Positions 60,776 to 64,000 of a DNA stretch of 64,000 nucleotides are shown piece by piece (position 1 is the first letter of the stretch; every line of letters begins with the position of its first letter). This DNA is from Lineus longissimus (taxonomy: Eukaryota; Nemertea; Pilidiophora; Heteronemertea; Lineidae). The notes beneath the pieces were generated by a model, which was not told the origin of the DNA, searched no databases, and worked only from the letters and a program-made list of their open reading frames with translations. Position numbers and translations under genes: made by a program. The stretch spans positions 3,534,001 through 3,598,000 of the forward strand of contig NC_088312.1 in the NCBI RefSeq assembly GCF_910592395.1, read 5' to 3'.

Positions 60776-62476
60776 CTACATCGGGTCAAGGTCCTGGGGT
60801 CCATTGTCTGTGTCAGCATTCTCTAACTTGATTCGTACCTTGTTCATGATCACCTTGCTTAGCAAACCCTTCCATTTTTGCCGTACAGAAACAGAGTTAT
60901 TGACCAGCTCAGGATTCTGCTGTTCTTCTACAAGAACTGACGTACCTTCATTTGCGTCAGGATTCATGGCGTGGCTTTCTGGGCCCGCAATCTCGCCATT
61001 GTCACCAGCGTCAGTTTCCGTACTTATTTTACCATTCTTTGATTTTACCTCCTCCTCGTCGAGTGCTTTATTTGCATCGATTTCCTTTTCAGCCCACTCC
61101 GGAATCTCTTCTCCCTCCGCGAGATCAAGCTCAGGTTGTAGACCTTCTTCTGTTTGAACCGCATGAGGCCTATCATCGCTGCTCCCTTCCGAAATGACGT
61201 CTCCTGCGGAGAAAGCTGCATCGTCTGCTGCCGACAGAGTTGGGTCGTCTGCTTGCGGTTCCTCAACGTTTTCCACGGACCTTGCCTGTCCACCTCCTCT
61301 GTGATTAGACTTTGCCGTACTTGCCCTTGTATTAGATGGAGTTGTGCTAAGGCGAGGGTTTCTAGCGGAAGTGACTTCGGTACTTTTCTCTAAACCACGA
61401 GACATCGGTCTCGCCTGCCCAGGATTGTTGTCATCTGAAGCTCTGCGTTCACCTTTCTCCATCAATGGTGAACATAAGCGAGGCGTACTGATTTTGGTCC
61501 TCGAGACAGGTCTATATCGACCCCTTTCTCGCTTCAGTGGTCGTTCCAGACACACTGTTGGGTAATGTGGTGGCTCAGTCCCGGGGTCACTTTTTAACGC
61601 TGCCATGGAGTTCCTCAGCTGAGAATGGAGACAGCCAAAATCACCTTCGAGGCTTTCCCGTTGATCCACGCGCGGAGTTGTGCGGAGCTCGAAAAACGGT
61701 ATCTCACGAGCATTTGCCATACGGTTGAAGATATGACTTGCACTTACATCCATCTTGTTCGGTCGAAGATAGTTCCCATATTTCATCCTCTGGTATTTCT
61801 TAAAAGTTGGCAAGATCTCCATGTCGCCCGCGGATCGTGGACGTTTCGTTTCTGGAATAATTGGCGCTTGTACGGTCTCCATCTTTTTCTCCGACTGAAG
61901 GATGTAGGTGTTTGTGTAGGAGACATCGGGGGCCGATGGGACCACACCCTTCGTCTCGACCGAAGTCGTCCACTGGTAGCGCTGCAGACGTGGGGCGGCT
62001 GCCACATCCTTGATTTCAGTTTTGGACCGCTTCATGTCTCCGAGAAGAACAGGTTTGAGCACAGATTTTCCTCCCACGCCTTGCCTACCTAAAGCTACTT
62101 CCTTCTTCATAGTAATCGTCTCAACAAAACTCTTACCACGCTTACCGCCAAAGATTCCGCCGAGTTGCGTCCTCTGTCTATGTTTCATGATGGGCGAAGG
62201 GTGCGGCGCACGCTGGTTGTAGGCCGGTCCGAGTATAGTCCTCTCATCCTCCTCTGACAAGAGCTTCTGACGAACGCCATACCGGAACAGTTCCTTCAAG
62301 TCACTAGTCGTTGGCTGTACAGTTCTGAAGAGGTACGGGCGTTTGCTGATCTTAGCCTCTCCAGCTATAAGATTGGGCATGGGTTTTTCTGTACCCTTGC
62401 CGCGCAGTAACATGACTGGACCACTTAGATTCATGGTTCCGGAGATTTGAATCTTGTTAAGCTTGTTCTTCTTCAT
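60776..62476 (-). CDS. Unrecognised 566-residue charged protein
   Basis: One uninterrupted frame from ATG 62476 to the stop. The N-terminal 300 residues are basic, with Lys/Arg, Pro and Ser and a possible helix at DLKELFRYGVRQKLLSEEDE. The middle is Ser/Arg/Pro-rich. Residues from about 400 are strongly acidic (Glu/Asp runs such as LDLAEGEEIPEWAEKEID), and the last 40 are basic again. No signal peptide, membrane segment or catalytic motif is visible. It looks largely disordered, as in cytoskeletal, ciliary or nuclear scaffold proteins, but I do not recognise a family. Frame length makes chance unlikely. Exons upstream of 62476 cannot be excluded. Confidence 0.7.
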   Translation of the reverse strand: MKKNKLNKIQISGTMNLSGPVMLLRGKGTEKPMPNLIAGEAKISKRPYLFRTVQPTTSDLKELFRYGVRQKLLSEEDERTILGPAYNQRAPHPSPIMKHRQRTQLGGIFGGKRGKSFVETITMKKEVALGRQGVGGKSVLKPVLLGDMKRSKTEIKDVAAAPRLQRYQWTTSVETKGVVPSAPDVSYTNTYILQSEKKMETVQAPIIPETKRPRSAGDMEILPTFKKYQRMKYGNYLRPNKMDVSASHIFNRMANAREIPFFELRTTPRVDQRESLEGDFGCLHSQLRNSMAALKSDPGTEPPHYPTVCLERPLKRERGRYRPVSRTKISTPRLCSPLMEKGERRASDDNNPGQARPMSRGLEKSTEVTSARNPRLSTTPSNTRASTAKSNHRGGGQARSVENVEEPQADDPTLSAADDAAFSAGDVISEGSSDDRPHAVQTEEGLQPELDLAEGEEIPEWAEKEIDANKALDEEEVKSKNGKISTETDAGDNGEIAGPESHAMNPDANEGTSVLVEEQQNPELVNNSVSVRQKWKGLLSKVIMNKVRIKLENADTDNGPQDLDPM

Positions 62477-64000
62477 GTAAGCACCAACAATTAGTTTAGT
62501 TAGTTAGCAGTCTCTGCTTTTACCATATTCCATATCTTGTTTTCCAGGATATGGAGCTGTCTGAAGCGAAGACATCAATGAGTCGTCTCGGAACGGGCAC
62601 AAACTGTTTACGCCAGAAAAAGCCGCGCGCTTCCGGTTCTTCTAAACAGAAAGTCGGTGTTATCATGTACTTCTGTCCTCAAATTCTCCTCCACGTTATA
62701 CCGAAGTATTTCCCGGCAGCTTATCCTCTTGTGACTTTAAATTTGAAATTGAAAGTTGTTCCTCTTCTTGGCCAAATACGAAGTTTTCACGACTACTGTG
62801 TATTCGTAAATAGAACTTCCCCATATGGTCACGGACCTTCTACATCGTTGACGTTGAGCTGCCTGTGGGAGTCCTACGCCCTTCTGCCAACTTTGCCCAG
62901 TTTACCCTTGAACAGATAACATACTACTAAAACGAACGTCTCTCTAGCGCCCATTTGATCCTGTCTCTCCTGGTGGACGATTCAATGTTGGGTCTAGACT
63001 TCTTTTTTGCAACATTACTGACTTATGGCTGGAAGATTTTGACATTTCGGAACATGCTTGACATAATCTCTGACGGATTTGGATATAAAAACATTTTAAT
63101 CTAGCTTTTTAATTCCTCTGTGGCTTTCTAAGGGGCTTATATTGGTCTTAGCAACCGCGAGGCGTACGTAAACTCACTACAGGTCACTACATGGGGCTCT
63201 GTTCGATTTTTAAGATATTTTTTATATGAATTATATTGCCTCCAAAGGTGAATACTGTATCACGCTTCTGCTATTTCATGGCAATTTCATGGCAATTTCA
63301 TGGCGGATCCCGTCGATATACAGGCCTCGTTGTTAACGATTTAATCCTTTTAACAATGTTCAGAGACCAAGTCGGGCGTAACATATGCCAGCGGATATTT
63401 TCTTACACGAGCAGAGGATTAAGAAATGACTTTTTATAGCAAAAATATTTGTCAATTTTTTTGTAATAGCGTTTACACGACGACTCCACTGACATTGCAT
63501 TCGGCATTATTGTTTGCGTGACGATCTTTTTAATAATTTTATCACTTGGATTGGTGAAGCAGTCTTAAATAACCCCCTGGAAAAAGTGTCCTTCCTTATT
63601 GTATGATGACGGATTGAGGTATAGCTATATAGAGACCCTTTGACCTTCAATACCTATCTGGGATTAAAAGCATGCGTTGACTATATACCCTGCTATACAC
63701 CGCTCGAGTCGACCTCAAATTACGTCCCAAATCACCGGCTGGCGCCTCCGGTTCCAGCCTGCATTTTCGGTCAACCCGAGTGGTCTTGATTCCAACGACC
63801 GCCATCTCGGTTACACGGATGTAGAGCACAATAATTCAAAACAAACACTGTCAAAAAACCTTTATTTCTATTAAAAGAGTGTATGTAAAAATTTAATGTA
63901 GTCTTGATAAATTGATTTTGCAGCCCGAACTATATATAACATTGCATAGCCAACACCTCAGGCCTGTAATACCCCTATTATAACATCCGCCATCTCTCAT
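62477..64000. other. Window end without supported gene
   Basis: Presumed upstream region of the 566-residue gene. I see no exon with family motifs. A short triplicated CATGGCAATTT string lies near 63278-63302. Confidence 0.4.

Noticed and set aside
61625-62092. Plus-strand 155-codon frame
   Set aside because: Antisense shadow of the 566-residue frame; no motif.

Overview
This window is nuclear DNA of a multicellular animal. Genes are split by short GT-AG introns, intergenic space is AT-rich, and there are animal-specific families: fibronectin-type receptor phosphatase, DEG/ENaC channel, insulin-like hormone, BIR/RING apoptosis inhibitor, TSG101. An insulin-like precursor with eight cysteines, as in molluscan insulins, and the overall gene set suggest a marine invertebrate, most likely a lophotrochozoan. 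That placement is inference. All gene models were built by eye from splice sites, reading phase and family motifs; no transcript or database was consulted.

Layout. 1-13,230 (+): 3' part of an R3-type receptor tyrosine phosphatase (FN3 array, tetrabasic site, transmembrane segment, one PTP domain). 13,481-19,012 (-): complete DEG/ENaC channel carrying a helical insertion of about 480 residues in one exon. 21,033-27,860 (+): four-exon insulin/relaxin-like precursor with a very small first coding exon and a 4.5-kb first intron. 28,790-31,716 (-): three-exon secreted protein with two PAN/apple-like modules; its first intron holds a 1,008-bp Mutator-like element. 32.3-33.0 kb: 110-bp satellite. 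34,160-38,116 (-): TSG101 (ESCRT-I), ten coding exons. 39,609-40,463 (+): LicD/fukutin-like type II membrane protein. 41,889-46,339 (+): cytoplasmic tyrosyl-tRNA synthetase with EMAPII-like tail, twelve coding exons. 49,608-50,720 (-): beta-1,3-glycosyltransferase-like (GT31) protein with eroded catalytic motifs. 52,135-56,966 (+): nine-exon EF-hand protein. 57,456-59,111 (-): IAP with two BIRs, a UBA-like segment and a RING. 60,776-62,476 (-): unrecognised 566-residue charged protein.

The genes are not a pathway; they are ordinary neighbours in convergent or divergent pairs. What unifies the window is the mobile DNA. One 244-248-bp palindromic MITE occurs four times, with 9-bp target duplications exact in three copies. 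There is also a longer Mutator-like element, a TA-flanked hairpin MITE with a relative, a TAA-flanked MITE, several minisatellites, and a marked excess of the palindrome TACATGTA. The most notable protein-level novelties are the DEG/ENaC insertion, the eight-cysteine insulin-like peptide with a CC-x4-C A chain, and the GT31 pseudoenzyme candidate.
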